Source: Thermomonas sp. HDW16
Lineage (GTDB): Bacteria > Pseudomonadota > Gammaproteobacteria > Xanthomonadales > Xanthomonadaceae
NCBI RefSeq assembly: GCF_011302915.1
Contig: NZ_CP049872.1
Location: 2,418,001-2,482,000 of the forward strand
Length of the DNA: 64,000 bases
Reading direction: 5' to 3'
Shown: positions 19,475 to 29,173 of the stretch, piece after piece
Position numbering within the stretch: position 1 is the stretch's first letter
Layout: each line of letters starts with the position of its first letter
Translations under genes and position numbers: made by a program
Notes under the pieces: generated by a model
Database searches by the model: none
What the model saw: only the letters and a program-made list of their open reading frames with translations
What the model was told of the DNA's origin: nothing

Positions 19475-20380
19475 ATGAACCTGCGCGACCTGCGCTACCT
19501 GATCGCGCTGGCCGATCTGCGCCATTTCGGCAAGGCGGCGGAGGCCTGCTTCGTCAGCCAGCCCACCCTGTCCACCCAGATCCGCAAACTGGAGGAGGAA
19601 CTGGGCGTGGTGCTGGTGGAACGCGCACCGCGCAAGGTGATGATCACCGCTGCCGGGCAAGACGTGGTGCAGCGCGCGCGGCGGATCGTGGCCGAGGTCG
19701 AGCAGATGAAGGAAGCCGCGCGACGCAGCATGGATCCGGAATCCGGCACGCTGCGGCTGGGCGTGTTTCCTACCCTGGGCCCCTACTTGTTGCCGCATGT
19801 GGTGCCGCAGCTGCGCGAGCGCTTCCCGCAGCTGGAACTGCTGCTGATCGAGGAAAAAAGCGACGTGCTGCTGCAGCGCCTGCGCGACGGCAAGCTGGAC
19901 GCCGCGCTGCTCGCCCTGCCGATCCACGACGACCAGCTGCATGCGCAGTTCCTGTTCGAGGAACCGTTCGTGTTCGCCGCGCCGCACCAGCATCCGCTGG
20001 CGGCGGAGCAAGCGCTGTCGATGTCGCAACTGTCCGATGAAACCCTGCTGCTGCTGGAAGACGGCCACTGCCTGCGCGACCAGGCGCTGGATGTGTGCCG
20101 GCTGGCCGGCGCGCAGGAGAAATCCGGCTTCCGCGCCACCAGTCTGGAAACGCTGCGACAGATGGTCGCCGCCGGTGTGGGCGTGACCTTGTTGCCGGCG
20201 TTGTCGGTGCATGAGCCCATCGCGCAATCGCCCAATATTCAATTGGTGCCATTCCGCGACCCGGCACCGAGCCGGCAGATCGCGCTGGTGTGGCGCAAAT
20301 CCTCGGCACTGGACAGCTTCCTGCACACGCTGGGCGATGCCATCGGCACGCTGGCGCGGGCACAATTGCCCAAGGCCTGA
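19475..20380 (+). CDS. oxyR: Hydrogen peroxide-sensing LysR-type regulator OxyR
   Basis: A 301-residue LysR-type activator. The N-terminal winged helix-turn-helix (FGKAAEACFVSQPTLSTQIRK, residues about 18-38) binds DNA, and the C-terminal domain senses peroxide. Cys199 in LEDGHCLRDQ and Cys208 in LDVCRL fall at exactly the E. coli redox-pair positions, so the disulfide switch should be conserved. It begins 4 bp after the ahpF stop, so it is probably co-transcribed with ahpCF, giving positive feedback through the OxyR site at 17031-17067. Confidence 0.96.
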   Translation: MNLRDLRYLIALADLRHFGKAAEACFVSQPTLSTQIRKLEEELGVVLVERAPRKVMITAAGQDVVQRARRIVAEVEQMKEAARRSMDPESGTLRLGVFPTLGPYLLPHVVPQLRERFPQLELLLIEEKSDVLLQRLRDGKLDAALLALPIHDDQLHAQFLFEEPFVFAAPHQHPLAAEQALSMSQLSDETLLLLEDGHCLRDQALDVCRLAGAQEKSGFRATSLETLRQMVAAGVGVTLLPALSVHEPIAQSPNIQLVPFRDPAPSRQIALVWRKSSALDSFLHTLGDAIGTLARAQLPKA

Positions 20381-20396
20381 CCTGCAGACATCCCCG

Positions 20397-21053
20397 ATGA
20401 GTTTTCGCACTGCGTTGGTGCTGTTGACCCTGCTGTGCGCACTGATCTGGTGGCAGGCAACGCGTCCAGTGGGCGCACCTGCAACACCATCACGCAGCGG
20501 CATCACGACCAGCGCCGCCAGCAGCCGGTGCCCGATGCCGCCACGCACCGAACGTGGCGCCATGCCATTGCAGACGGACGTACCTGCGGGCATGTCGCTG
20601 CAGGCAATCGGCGAAACGAATTTGCGGCCTCTCGCAGGCTTCAGCATCGAGGCTCGCGTGCTCGGTCGCGAGGATTACCGCATCGGCCACGAAGCGGATA
20701 TTTCGCCCATAGATCTTGCGCTGGGCTGGGGCCGCATGACCGAGGACGCGGTGATTTCGCAACTCGATATCCGCCAGTCCTCGCGCTGGTATCGCTACAG
20801 CTGGAAGGACACGCCGCCGATCCCGGTCGAGGAAATCGTGCGCAGCAGCGCGAATATGCACATGATCCCGGCCGACGATGCGGTAGCCGCCGCCCTGCGC
20901 CGGATCGAACGCGGCCAGCGCGTGCGCGTCGACGGCTGGCTGGTGGAAGCGAACACGAACAACGGCTGGCGCTGGCGCAGTTCACTGACCCGCGAAGACA
21001 GCGGTGGCGGCGCCTGCGAACTGGTCTACGTGTGTTCGATCACGCGCGAATGA
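20397..21053 (+). CDS. Hypothetical protein with N-terminal signal anchor
   Basis: A 218-residue protein I do not recognise. The N-terminus has one hydrophobic helix (RTALVLLTLLCALIWWQA, residues 4-21) that may be a signal peptide or anchor. The rest is soluble, with a segment GREDYRIGHEADISPIDLALGWGRM and, near the end, VRVDGWLVEANTNNGWRWRSSL, followed by an ACELVYVC-like pair of cysteines that could form a disulfide in the periplasm. The last part resembles the OB-like fold often seen after DISPIDLALGWG, but no function follows from that. It starts 16 bp after oxyR and might be in the same transcript. Confidence 0.7.
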   Translation: MSFRTALVLLTLLCALIWWQATRPVGAPATPSRSGITTSAASSRCPMPPRTERGAMPLQTDVPAGMSLQAIGETNLRPLAGFSIEARVLGREDYRIGHEADISPIDLALGWGRMTEDAVISQLDIRQSSRWYRYSWKDTPPIPVEEIVRSSANMHMIPADDAVAAALRRIERGQRVRVDGWLVEANTNNGWRWRSSLTREDSGGGACELVYVCSITRE

Positions 21054-21086
21054 TGGATCCATCCGGGCCACGCCCCCACCAGCGGA

Positions 21087-22001
21087 TCACACCTCCTGCG
21101 CAGCCAGCGCTTCCTTCGATTTCATTCCCGCAACGAAGATCCCGGCTAGGCTCACCGCCAAACCCAGCCATTGCCGCGGCGAGGTGGGCAAGTCGAACAA
21201 CGCAACATCCAGCAGATAAGCGACGATCGGTTGCGCCAGCAGCAACAGGCCAGCCAGCGCCACCGGCAGCGCGACCATCGCCCGCGAGATCAGCACCCAG
21301 CTCAGGCAATGGCCCACGCCTGCGAGAACCAGCAGGATGCCCCAGGCGTGCAGGCTGGGCGGCGCGAACGTCACGCCTTCGGCCACGCCCATCAGCCCCA
21401 GACACAGCGCACTGCCGAACGCGGCGATGCACAGCACCTGCTCCACCGGCGCCCGCGTCTGGCCGCGCGCGGCTTCGGTCTGCGAGCGCTTGATGCCGAT
21501 GTTGTAGGCCGCGTACGCCACGCCCGTGCCCAATCCCAGCCACACACCCCAGTGATATTCGCGCGGCAGGCTGGCCCAGTCGCCGCCCAGCATCAGCCAC
21601 AAGCCGAGGAAGGCCAGCAGTACGCCGCTGGCGAAACGCAGGCCGACCCGCTCGTGGAAGAACAGCACGCCGGCCAGCGCCATGAAGAACACCTGCGCAT
21701 TCGCCAGCAGGGTCGCGAGGCCAGGCCCGACCAGCAGGATGCTCCGGTGCCACATCCACAGGTCGATGGCAAAAGCCAGCGCTGGCACTGCACACCACCA
21801 CCAGGCCTTGCGAGAAAGTGGTTGCCAGCCATGCCGGGCCAGCACCAGCGCACCCAGGATCAGTCCGGCCAGCAGCATCCGCCAAAACGCCACCGCGGTT
21901 GGAGGCATATGGGCCAGCCGCACCATGAGGCCATTGGTGCCGATGATCGCCGCACCGAACAACAGCTGCGCGATGGCGGTCTGGCGGGGATGTGCGGACA
22001 T
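21087..22001 (-). CDS. DMT superfamily (EamA/RhaT) transporter
   Basis: A 304-residue inner membrane protein with ten predicted helices in two EamA repeats. The first repeat has NGLMVRLAHMPPTAVAFWRML and the second begins around GVWLGLGTGVAYAAYNIGI. This fold exports or imports metabolites such as amino acids, and sequence does not tell which. I chose the ATG at 21999-22001 (MSAHPRQTAI), just before the first helix; longer frames begin in low-complexity sequence. It is convergent with the upstream hypothetical gene, with 33 bp between, and followed on the same strand by nothing closely spaced. Confidence 0.87.
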   Translation of the reverse strand: MSAHPRQTAIAQLLFGAAIIGTNGLMVRLAHMPPTAVAFWRMLLAGLILGALVLARHGWQPLSRKAWWWCAVPALAFAIDLWMWHRSILLVGPGLATLLANAQVFFMALAGVLFFHERVGLRFASGVLLAFLGLWLMLGGDWASLPREYHWGVWLGLGTGVAYAAYNIGIKRSQTEAARGQTRAPVEQVLCIAAFGSALCLGLMGVAEGVTFAPPSLHAWGILLVLAGVGHCLSWVLISRAMVALPVALAGLLLLAQPIVAYLLDVALFDLPTSPRQWLGLAVSLAGIFVAGMKSKEALAAQEV

Positions 22002-22089
22002 GCAGGCATTCCGTGGGGGCCCGCCATGATGCGGGATAGCCCGCCTGCATTTCAGCAACAAGCCATCGATGCCGCCCCGGATGGTGTCC

Positions 22090-24252
22090 TTACACGAATG
22101 CCGCCGGTGCCACGCACACCCTGTTGCGGCCTTCGTGCTTGGCTGCGTACAACGCCTTGTCGGCGCGATCCAGCAACGTGGGTGCATCGCGGTCGCTGTC
22201 GCGGCGGGCCGCCATCCCCACGCTGATGGTCAGCGGCACGCGCCCACCCTGCCATTCGATCACCGCCTGCTCCACTTGCTGGCGCAGACGCTCGGCGATC
22301 ACCCGCGATGCCGCCGCATCGTGCCCCGGCAACAGCACCAGGAACTCTTCGCCGCCGTAACGCCCCAGCGCATCATTGGGCCGCAGCTCCGCGCGCAAGG
22401 TGGCGGCAACACTACGCAGGCAATGATCGCCGCATGCATGGCCATGTTCATCGTTGATGCGTTTGAACCAGTCGATGTCGATGAACAGCACCGACAACGC
22501 CTGCGCATCCCGGGCCTTGAATTCCCGCGCCAGGGCCTGATCCAGGGAGCGCCGGTTGAGGCTGCCGGTCAGGGCGTCGTATTCCGCGGTCTTGCGCAGC
22601 TGGATCGCTGCATAGGCCTCTTCGGCATGCGCCACGGCTACCCGCGCGAGTTCCACCAACTCGTTGAGCACGCCCTTGCCGAGTCCTTGCGCGGCCTGCA
22701 CCGGAACCATCAATGCAGCCCACGCAGGAGAAGCCGTACGGATCGGCACGATGGCGTACTGCGGCGCAGACGGGTCGTTGCTGATGCGCGCCCCTTCGAT
22801 CCGCACATGCACCGGCTCGCGATTCTGCGCATGCATGCGGATGACGCCTCGCGCCACCAGCGCCGACTGCGCCAGCGGCGACACCTGGTGGTTCCCGGCC
22901 TGGACCAGCAGGAGTTCCTGGCCCAAGGTGCCATGACCGAGCACTAACGCGTCGTCCAGGCCCAACAGGTCGCAAACCTGCCGGCAGAGCAGGCGGAACG
23001 CGCGCGTCGCGATCTCGTCGGCTGGCGCAGCACGCAGTTCGTCCTGCATCGATTGCACGAAGCCGGTCCGCATGCGCTCCAGGCGCAGCCGATCCTCGCT
23101 GTCGCGGCGCGCGCTCGACTCGACGGCCAGCCGTTTGCGCACCATGCCGATGCGGCTGCTCGCGCCTACGAACAGGATCACCGATACCAGCACCAGCGCG
23201 AACTGGTAGCCATGCCGGGACAGCACGCCGTCCGCGATCCATGCCCGCTGCATCGCCTCGTGCGCGGATGAGGCCACCATCAGCGCGAACAACGCGGCCA
23301 CGGTGGCCAGCGCCATCGGGATGCCACGGCGCAAGCCATCCATCATCGCCACGATGGAGGCCGCGATCGCCGCGACCCAGACCAGCGTACCGATGACCTG
23401 CAGGAAATCGGAGATGGCTGGGATCGGGATCAGCGACAGCAGGGCCAGCCCCCATATCAGGATCGGTAGTTTCTCCAGGCGCCGCACCCATGGCGATTGC
23501 GAGTTGCGCACGTCCGCGAAGTTCAACACCACGCTCAGCGCGATGGCAGAAAACACCTGCAGCACCAGCCAATAGGCGGCAGCACCCAATCCGCCGAACG
23601 CACGCATGCCCGGCATGGCGAACAGGTGGCCATTCGACGACGCCATGAATACCAGGGCAGAGGCCGTGTACAACGAAAACAGCAGGAACAGCGAATCCCG
23701 CACTGCGGGATACAACGCAAGCGCCGCGATCAACAGCGTCAGCAAGGCGGCGTAAACGCCATAGGCCAGCGCCAGCTCACGCCCGGCATAGCGCAGGACG
23801 TCCTGTTCGCGCAGCACGCGCGGCTCGGGCGCCGTCCGCATGCTGCTGGCCAATTCAAGGGTCAGTCGCTGCGGCCCGCTGACGCCGTGCGGCAGCGCGA
23901 ATCCGTAGCCGGCCAGGAGCAAGCCCTCGGACGGCGTCGGGCGGAAGAACCCGGTCTCGGGCAACGCCCAGCCCTTGCCCGACACCTTGACCATGTCCAC
24001 CGGATCGCGTGCGAACCACAGCATCCAGCGCTGGTCGCCTACCGGCAGGTTCACGTCGAGATGCACGCGCCGCGCCTGCGCAGGGCCGCCTGCGAATTTC
24101 AACCGCCCGTGGTCGAGTGCGTCGGCCTGCATGTTCTCGACATGCACCGGCAGTCCCTGCGCATCGGCATCCCCTAATTGGTCGAAGGCCGCCGAAACCG
24201 ACGGTATGGCTAGCATCAGGCAAAGAAGTGCGATCCGGATCAGACCGGACAT
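22090..24252 (-). CDS. Membrane diguanylate cyclase with 7TM sensor
   Basis: A 720-residue protein that should make cyclic di-GMP. A signal peptide (to about residue 22) is followed by a periplasmic beta-rich domain of the 7TMR-DISM type (residues about 25-150), seven membrane helices (about 160-370), a coiled-coil and GAF-like segment, and a GGDEF domain from about 555. The active site is GGEEF in [11 protein letters not shown], and the inhibitory I-site RPND sits exactly five residues before it, so product inhibition is expected. The ATG at 24250-24252 gives a clean signal peptide. It overlaps the DUF2007 gene by 13 bp. The ligand of the periplasmic domain is unknown. Confidence 0.92.
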   Translation of the reverse strand: MSGLIRIALLCLMLAIPSVSAAFDQLGDADAQGLPVHVENMQADALDHGRLKFAGGPAQARRVHLDVNLPVGDQRWMLWFARDPVDMVKVSGKGWALPETGFFRPTPSEGLLLAGYGFALPHGVSGPQRLTLELASSMRTAPEPRVLREQDVLRYAGRELALAYGVYAALLTLLIAALALYPAVRDSLFLLFSLYTASALVFMASSNGHLFAMPGMRAFGGLGAAAYWLVLQVFSAIALSVVLNFADVRNSQSPWVRRLEKLPILIWGLALLSLIPIPAISDFLQVIGTLVWVAAIAASIVAMMDGLRRGIPMALATVAALFALMVASSAHEAMQRAWIADGVLSRHGYQFALVLVSVILFVGASSRIGMVRKRLAVESSARRDSEDRLRLERMRTGFVQSMQDELRAAPADEIATRAFRLLCRQVCDLLGLDDALVLGHGTLGQELLLVQAGNHQVSPLAQSALVARGVIRMHAQNREPVHVRIEGARISNDPSAPQYAIVPIRTASPAWAALMVPVQAAQGLGKGVLNELVELARVAVAHAEEAYAAIQLRKTAEYDALTGSLNRRSLDQALAREFKARDAQALSVLFIDIDWFKRINDEHGHACGDHCLRSVAATLRAELRPNDALGRYGGEEFLVLLPGHDAAASRVIAERLRQQVEQAVIEWQGGRVPLTISVGMAARRDSDRDAPTLLDRADKALYAAKHEGRNRVCVAPAAFV

Positions 24253-24506
24253 GGGCAATCCCCTGCATCGTCTTGATATTTCGGATCCGTATCTCCCATG
24301 CCGAGCGCAAGCGCATCGACCATGCCGCGCGCCTGCGGCCACGCCGCTTCCGGCACCATCACCGCGACCAGACCGAACACGCCCAATTCACCAATCCCGC
24401 CCACCAGCGCCTCGCCGCGCACGAAGGCCGGGATGCCTTCGGCCTCCAATGCCTGCCGCACCAGGTGTGCATCGATCAGGTTGGCGGCTTCGTAGACGGT
24501 ACGCAT
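24240..24506 (-). CDS. DUF2007 family putative signal-transducing protein
   Basis: An 88-residue protein with the DUF2007 pattern: [25 protein letters not shown] at the start, followed by a glycine-rich strand region ([20 protein letters not shown]). The fold is ferredoxin-like, and members are described only as putative signal transducers. It lies directly upstream of the diguanylate cyclase gene and overlaps its start by 13 bp, so their translation is probably coupled; a role tied to the cyclase is possible but is only context. The C-terminus has a CPCP tail. Confidence 0.85.
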   Translation of the reverse strand: MRTVYEAANLIDAHLVRQALEAEGIPAFVRGEALVGGIGELGVFGLVAVMVPEAAWPQARGMVDALALGMGDTDPKYQDDAGDCPCPV

Positions 24507-24580
24507 GGTGTCTCCCCTACCGTTGGATCAAGCACGAACCATGCCAGAACGGCGAAAACCGAAGTCCTGCGCGGCTCCGG

Positions 24581-24586
24581 TAGAAT
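24581..24586 (+). promoter_or_regulatory. -10 box of glnS
   Basis: TAGAAT, 28 bases before the GTG at 24615. It also contains the ATG at 24585, which therefore lies inside the promoter and is unlikely to be the start codon. No convincing -35 hexamer. Confidence 0.45.
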
Positions 24587-24614
24587 GAAGAACCGCTTGA
24601 ACCAACGCCAATCC

Positions 24615-26372
24615 GTGTCCGAATCCGCCTCCAGCCCCGCCTCCGCCGTCGACGAAATCGCCCCCGAAAAGCGCGATTTCATCCGCCAGATCGTCCGCGA
24701 GGACCTGGCCAGCGGCAAGCACGCCGCCATCCGCACCCGCTTCCCGCCGGAGCCCAACGGCTACCTGCACATCGGCCATGCCAAGGCGATTTGCCTGGAC
24801 TTCGGCATCGCCGCCGAGTTCGGTGGCGACTGCAACCTGCGCCTGGACGACACCAACCCGGCCAAGGAAGACCCCGAATACGTGGTCGCGATCCAGGACG
24901 ACGTGCGCTGGCTCGGCTTTAACTGGCACGACCTGCGCCATGCCTCGGATTATTTCGACGTGCTGTACCTGGCCGGTGAAAAACTGATCAAGCAGGGCGA
25001 TGCCTTCGTCTGCGACCTCACCCCCGAACAGATCCGCGAATACCGCGGCACCTTGACCGAACCCGGTCGCAATTCGCCCTACCGCGACCGCAGCGTCGAG
25101 GAAAACCTCGACCTGTTCCGGCGCATGCGCGCGGGCGAGTTCGCGGATGCCTCGCGCACGCTGCGCGCGAAGATCGACATGGCCAGCGGCAACATGAACC
25201 TGCGCGATCCGGCGCTGTACCGGATCAAGCACGTCGAGCACCAGAACACCGGCAACGCCTGGCCGATCTACCCGATGTACGACTTCGCGCATTCGCTGAG
25301 CGACGCGGTGGAAGGCATCACCCATTCGCTGTGCACGCTCGAGTTCGAGGACCACCGCCCGCTGTACGACTGGTGCGTGGACAAGGTGGATCTGGCGCAC
25401 TCGCCGGAACTGACCACATCGCTCACCAGCAAGGGCCTGCCGTTCGAGGCCGACAAACCACGTCAGATCGAATTTTCGCGACTGAATTTCAACTGGCTGG
25501 TGATGAGCAAGCGCAAGCTGCTGCAGCTGGTGGAATCCGGTCGCGTCGATGGCTGGAACGACCCGCGGATGCCGACGTTGCAGGGCATTCGTCGTCGTGG
25601 CTACACGCCTTCTGCACTGCGCCTGATGGTGGATCGCGTCGGCATCAGCAAGCAGAACTCGCTGCTCGACATCAGCATCCTGGAAGGCGCGCTGCGCGAT
25701 GACTTGGATGCGCATGCACCGCGTCGAATGGGCGTCATCGATCCGCTGAAAGTGGTGCTGACCAATCTCGATGCCAATCACGAAGAAACGCTGACCTTCA
25801 GCAACCACCCGAAGGACGAAGCCGCCGGCACCCGCAACGTGCCGTTCGCGCGCGAGCTGTGGATCGAGCGCGAGGACTTCGCCGAAGTGCCGCCGCCCGG
25901 CTTCAAGCGCCTGACCGTGGGCAAGGACGTGCGCCTGCGCGGTGCCGGCATCATCACCTGCGATGAAGTCATCAAGGATGCCGACGGCGGCATCGTCGAA
26001 CTGCATTGCACGCTGGATCCGGACTCCCGCCCCGGCATGGAAGGCGCCAACCGCAAGGTGAAAGGCACCATCCACTGGGTCAGCGCGAAGCACGGCGTGC
26101 CGACGGAAATCCGCTTGTACGACCGCCTGTTCACCGTGCCGGATCCGGACAGCGAGGCGGACGGCAAGACCTATGTCGATTACCTCAATCCCGATTCGCG
26201 CAAGACCGTAACGGGCTACGTTGAACCCGCAGCCGCCGACGCACAGCCCGAACAGAGCTTCCAGTTCGAGCGCGTGGGTTATTTCGTCGCCGACCGTTAC
26301 GACCACACGCCCGCCAAGCCGGTGTTCAACCGCAGCGTAACCCTGCGCGATACCTGGGCGACGAAAGCCTGA
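24615..26372 (+). CDS. glnS: Glutaminyl-tRNA synthetase
   Basis: A 585-residue class I aminoacyl-tRNA synthetase that charges tRNA(Gln). The ATP-binding HIGH motif is in [13 protein letters not shown] (about residues 49-61) and the KMSKS counterpart is [10 protein letters not shown]. Beta-barrel anticodon-binding domains make up the last 200 residues. The GTG start follows a TAGAAT -10 box; an in-frame ATG at 24585 would be inside that box. The stop overlaps the next gene start (TGATG). Having GlnRS implies that the organism does not need the indirect Glu-tRNA(Gln) amidation route for glutamine. Confidence 0.96.
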   Translation: MSESASSPASAVDEIAPEKRDFIRQIVREDLASGKHAAIRTRFPPEPNGYLHIGHAKAICLDFGIAAEFGGDCNLRLDDTNPAKEDPEYVVAIQDDVRWLGFNWHDLRHASDYFDVLYLAGEKLIKQGDAFVCDLTPEQIREYRGTLTEPGRNSPYRDRSVEENLDLFRRMRAGEFADASRTLRAKIDMASGNMNLRDPALYRIKHVEHQNTGNAWPIYPMYDFAHSLSDAVEGITHSLCTLEFEDHRPLYDWCVDKVDLAHSPELTTSLTSKGLPFEADKPRQIEFSRLNFNWLVMSKRKLLQLVESGRVDGWNDPRMPTLQGIRRRGYTPSALRLMVDRVGISKQNSLLDISILEGALRDDLDAHAPRRMGVIDPLKVVLTNLDANHEETLTFSNHPKDEAAGTRNVPFARELWIEREDFAEVPPPGFKRLTVGKDVRLRGAGIITCDEVIKDADGGIVELHCTLDPDSRPGMEGANRKVKGTIHWVSAKHGVPTEIRLYDRLFTVPDPDSEADGKTYVDYLNPDSRKTVTGYVEPAAADAQPEQSFQFERVGYFVADRYDHTPAKPVFNRSVTLRDTWATKA

Positions 26373-26947
26373 TGCTGTACGCGCAAGTCCATCTCACGCT
26401 GCCGGCCTGGGTGCATGACGCCGTGGATACGTCGCGCGCGTATCCCACCGATGCCGACAAGGTGGCGCTGGCCATTGTGTTGTCGAAGCACAACATCGAG
26501 GCGAACACCGGCGGCCCGTTCGGCGCAGCGGTGTTCGGGCCGGACGACAGGATCATCGCCATCGGCGTGAACCGCGTGGTGCCGATGGCCTGCAGCGTCG
26601 CCCACGCCGAAATGATGGCCTACATGCTGGCGCAGGGCCGCACCCAGCGCCTGCGCCTGAACCGCGATGCGGAGGACAACGTGATCGGCCCGATCACGCT
26701 GGCCACCTCCTCGCAGCCCTGTTGCCAGTGCTACGGCGCCACTGTCTGGGCCGGCATCGACCGCCTGCTGATCGGCGCGCGTGCGGAAGATGTGGAATCG
26801 CTGACCGAATTCGACGAAGGCCCGCTGCCGGCGGACTGGGTGGGCGCACTCAACGAACGCGGCATCGAGGTCGTGCGCGATCTCGAACGCGATGCCGCCC
26901 GCGCGGTCCTGCGTGCGTATGGCGAACTGGGCGGGCAGCGCTATTGA
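26372..26947 (+). CDS. CMP/dCMP-type nucleoside deaminase, guanine deaminase-like
   Basis: A 191-residue zinc deaminase of the cytidine deaminase-like fold. Zinc and catalytic residues are in VAHAEMMAY (His and Glu) and SSQPCCQCYGA (PCxxC). The NTGGPFGAAVF strand is typical of guanine deaminase/tRNA-adenosine deaminase relatives. The substrate may be guanine or another base; the sequence does not settle it. The ATG shares one base with the glnS stop, and the 3' end overlaps rlmM by 29 bp, so it is part of a tight three-gene unit. Confidence 0.85.
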   Translation: MLYAQVHLTLPAWVHDAVDTSRAYPTDADKVALAIVLSKHNIEANTGGPFGAAVFGPDDRIIAIGVNRVVPMACSVAHAEMMAYMLAQGRTQRLRLNRDAEDNVIGPITLATSSQPCCQCYGATVWAGIDRLLIGARAEDVESLTEFDEGPLPADWVGALNERGIEVVRDLERDAARAVLRAYGELGGQRY

Positions 26948-27989
26948 CGGCCTGCTCTGCTATTGCCGCGCCGGCTTCGAGCCGGAACTCGCCGGCGAGC
27001 TGACCGAACGCGCCGCGCAGGCCGGATTCGCCGGCTATGCACGCGCCGAACGCGGTACCGGCTATGTGCTGTTCATCTGCGATGACGCCGATGCGCTGTC
27101 GCGCGCACTGCCGTGGTCGACGTTGATCTTCGCGCGGCAAAAGCTGCGCCTGTTCGCTGATTTGAATGGATTGGATCCACGCGACCGCATTGCACCGATG
27201 CTGGCCGCGCTGCCGCCCGACATCCGCTACGGCGAACTGGTGATGGAGCATCCGGACTCGGACGCCGGCAAGCCGATGGCGGGCCTTGCGCGCAGCCTGG
27301 GCAATGCGCTGCGCCCGGCACTGCGCAAGGCAGATGTATTGACCAAGGAAGACAATCCGCGCCTGCAGCGCCTGCACGTCTGCCTGCTCGATGGCGACCA
27401 TGCCCTGCTCGCCACCGGCGAACCGGAAGACAGCGCGCCGTGGCCGCTCGGCATCCCGCGCCTGCGCATGCATGCGGACGCACCTTCGCGGTCCGCGCTG
27501 AAGCTGGAAGAAGCACTACTGGTGCTGCTGGACGAAGGCGAACGCAAGCGGCTGCTGCGCGATGGCATGCGCGCCGCCGACCTCGGCGCTGCACCCGGCG
27601 GCTGGACCTGGGTGCTGACTCGCCACGGCCTGCGCGTGCAGTCCATCGACAACGGCCCATTGCGCCAGCACGTGCTGGACAGCGGCCTGGTCGAACACCT
27701 GCGCGCAGACGGCTTCAACTGGCAGCCGCAACAACCGCTGGACTGGATGGTCTGCGACATGGTGGAACAACCGCGCCGCGTGGCCGAACGCATGGCCACC
27801 TGGTTCCGTGAAGGCTGGTGCCGGCATGCGGTCTTCAACCTGAAATTGCCGATGAAGAAGCGCTGGCAGGAAACCCAGCTGTGCCTGGACGTGTTTGCAG
27901 ATCAAGCGCAAAAGCCGCTGACGATCCGCGCCAAGCAGCTCTACCACGACCGCGAAGAAATCACGGTGTTCGCGACGCCCGCACGTTAG
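26919..27989 (+). CDS. rlmM: 23S rRNA 2'-O-ribose methyltransferase RlmM
   Basis: A 356-residue SAM-dependent enzyme that methylates the 2'-OH of C2498 in 23S rRNA. The N-terminal THUMP-like part starts LLCYCRAGFEPELAGELTERA, followed by LIFARQKLRLF. The methyltransferase core has the SAM motif AADLGAAPGGWTW and the catalytic Lys/Asp neighbourhood DWMVCDMVEQP, with NLKLPMKKRW at the end. I chose the ATG at 26919, inside the deaminase gene, as it gives the family length and keeps LLCYCRAGF near the N-terminus. It meets the flavoprotein gene tail to tail with a 4-bp TTAG overlap. Confidence 0.93.
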   Translation: MANWAGSAIDGLLCYCRAGFEPELAGELTERAAQAGFAGYARAERGTGYVLFICDDADALSRALPWSTLIFARQKLRLFADLNGLDPRDRIAPMLAALPPDIRYGELVMEHPDSDAGKPMAGLARSLGNALRPALRKADVLTKEDNPRLQRLHVCLLDGDHALLATGEPEDSAPWPLGIPRLRMHADAPSRSALKLEEALLVLLDEGERKRLLRDGMRAADLGAAPGGWTWVLTRHGLRVQSIDNGPLRQHVLDSGLVEHLRADGFNWQPQQPLDWMVCDMVEQPRRVAERMATWFREGWCRHAVFNLKLPMKKRWQETQLCLDVFADQAQKPLTIRAKQLYHDREEITVFATPAR

Positions 27990-29173
27990 ATCCCCGCCGC
28001 GTGCCGCCACAGCGCGCGCGACAGCGGCGGCAGCTTTCCGGCGATGCCGAGCGCATGTCCGCGTAGCAATGTCGGCCACATTCCATCGTTGCTGTAGACG
28101 CGATTGATCGTCTCGAACGCATGCGCGTTCACCGCGTTCTCGCTCTTGCGCGTGCGCGCCCAGCGCGCGAGGCGATTGCTTGACGCAAACCCGCCGGCAC
28201 GCACCAGTTCGCGCAGCGCAGCCACATCGCGCAAACCCAGGTTCACGCCCTGCCCGGCCAGCGGATGCACGGCGTGCGCGGCGTCGCCCAGCAACAGCAC
28301 CCGACCTTTCAGATAGGTGTCCGCCAGCTGGCGCTGCAATGGGAACGCAGCGCGCGGCGACAGCAAGCGCATTGCACCGAGTTCGCCGCCAAACGCAGCT
28401 TCCAGTTGGCGCTCGAAGTCACCGGCATCTGCGCTGCGCAGACGTTCGGCCTCGTCGTTCGGCAGCGTCCATACGATGGAACCGACGCGCCCTTGCAATT
28501 CGGCATCGCCATCGTCCGCAAAGGGCAGGAATGCGACCGGGCCGCTCGGCAGGAAACGCTGCCAGCAGGTTTGCCGATGTGGCGTTTCGCTTGCGACGAA
28601 GGCGACCAGCCCTTTCTGCGCGTAGTCGTGCTTGCGGGTGCCGATACCGGCCATGTCGCGCAACGCAGAGTTCGCGCCATCGGCGGCGATGGCGAGTTTC
28701 GCCTCCAGTGCCAGGCCGTCATCCAGCTGCAGGCGCACGCCGGTCCCGGCCTGTTCCAGCGATTCAATCCGCGCCGGGCAATGCAGACGCACGCCGGCGG
28801 CGGGCAATGCCTGCCACAGTGCATCGACCAGCAGCGCGTTCTCCACGATCCAGCCCAGCTGCCGTTGGCCCAGTGCATCGGCATCGAACGTCAGCGCATC
28901 GTCGCCCGCCGCATCCCACACGCGCATGCCGCGATACGGCTGCGCGCGCGCCGCCACGATCTGCGGCCACACGCCAAGATCGCCCAGCAGCCGCGCGTTG
29001 TCGGGCGCGAACGCATACACGCGCAGGTCGCGCGCATCGCGCCGCCAGGCGTCCGGCCGCTTGGGTTCGACCAACGCAACCTGCAGGCCTTCGCGCGCCA
29101 GCATCAGCGCCGTGGCCGCGCCGACCACGCCACCACCGGCGATCACCGCATCGAGCAAGCCTCTGCGATTCAT
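27986..29173 (-). CDS. UbiH/UbiF/UbiI-family FAD hydroxylase
   Basis: A 395-residue FAD-dependent aromatic ring hydroxylase of ubiquinone biosynthesis. FAD/NAD fold motifs: IAGGGVVGAATALMLAREG at the start, AADGANSALR in the middle, and LLGDAAHAVHPLAGQGVNLG near residue 290. The GDAAH form is that of UbiI/UbiF/UbiM and differs from the neighbouring UbiH, which has GNAAQ. It should hydroxylate C5 or C6 of the quinone ring, but which position cannot be read off. Its ATG overlaps the stop of ubiH (ATGA), so the two hydroxylases are made together. Confidence 0.92.
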   Translation of the reverse strand: MNRRGLLDAVIAGGGVVGAATALMLAREGLQVALVEPKRPDAWRRDARDLRVYAFAPDNARLLGDLGVWPQIVAARAQPYRGMRVWDAAGDDALTFDADALGQRQLGWIVENALLVDALWQALPAAGVRLHCPARIESLEQAGTGVRLQLDDGLALEAKLAIAADGANSALRDMAGIGTRKHDYAQKGLVAFVASETPHRQTCWQRFLPSGPVAFLPFADDGDAELQGRVGSIVWTLPNDEAERLRSADAGDFERQLEAAFGGELGAMRLLSPRAAFPLQRQLADTYLKGRVLLLGDAAHAVHPLAGQGVNLGLRDVAALRELVRAGGFASSNRLARWARTRKSENAVNAHAFETINRVYSNDGMWPTLLRGHALGIAGKLPPLSRALWRHAAGI

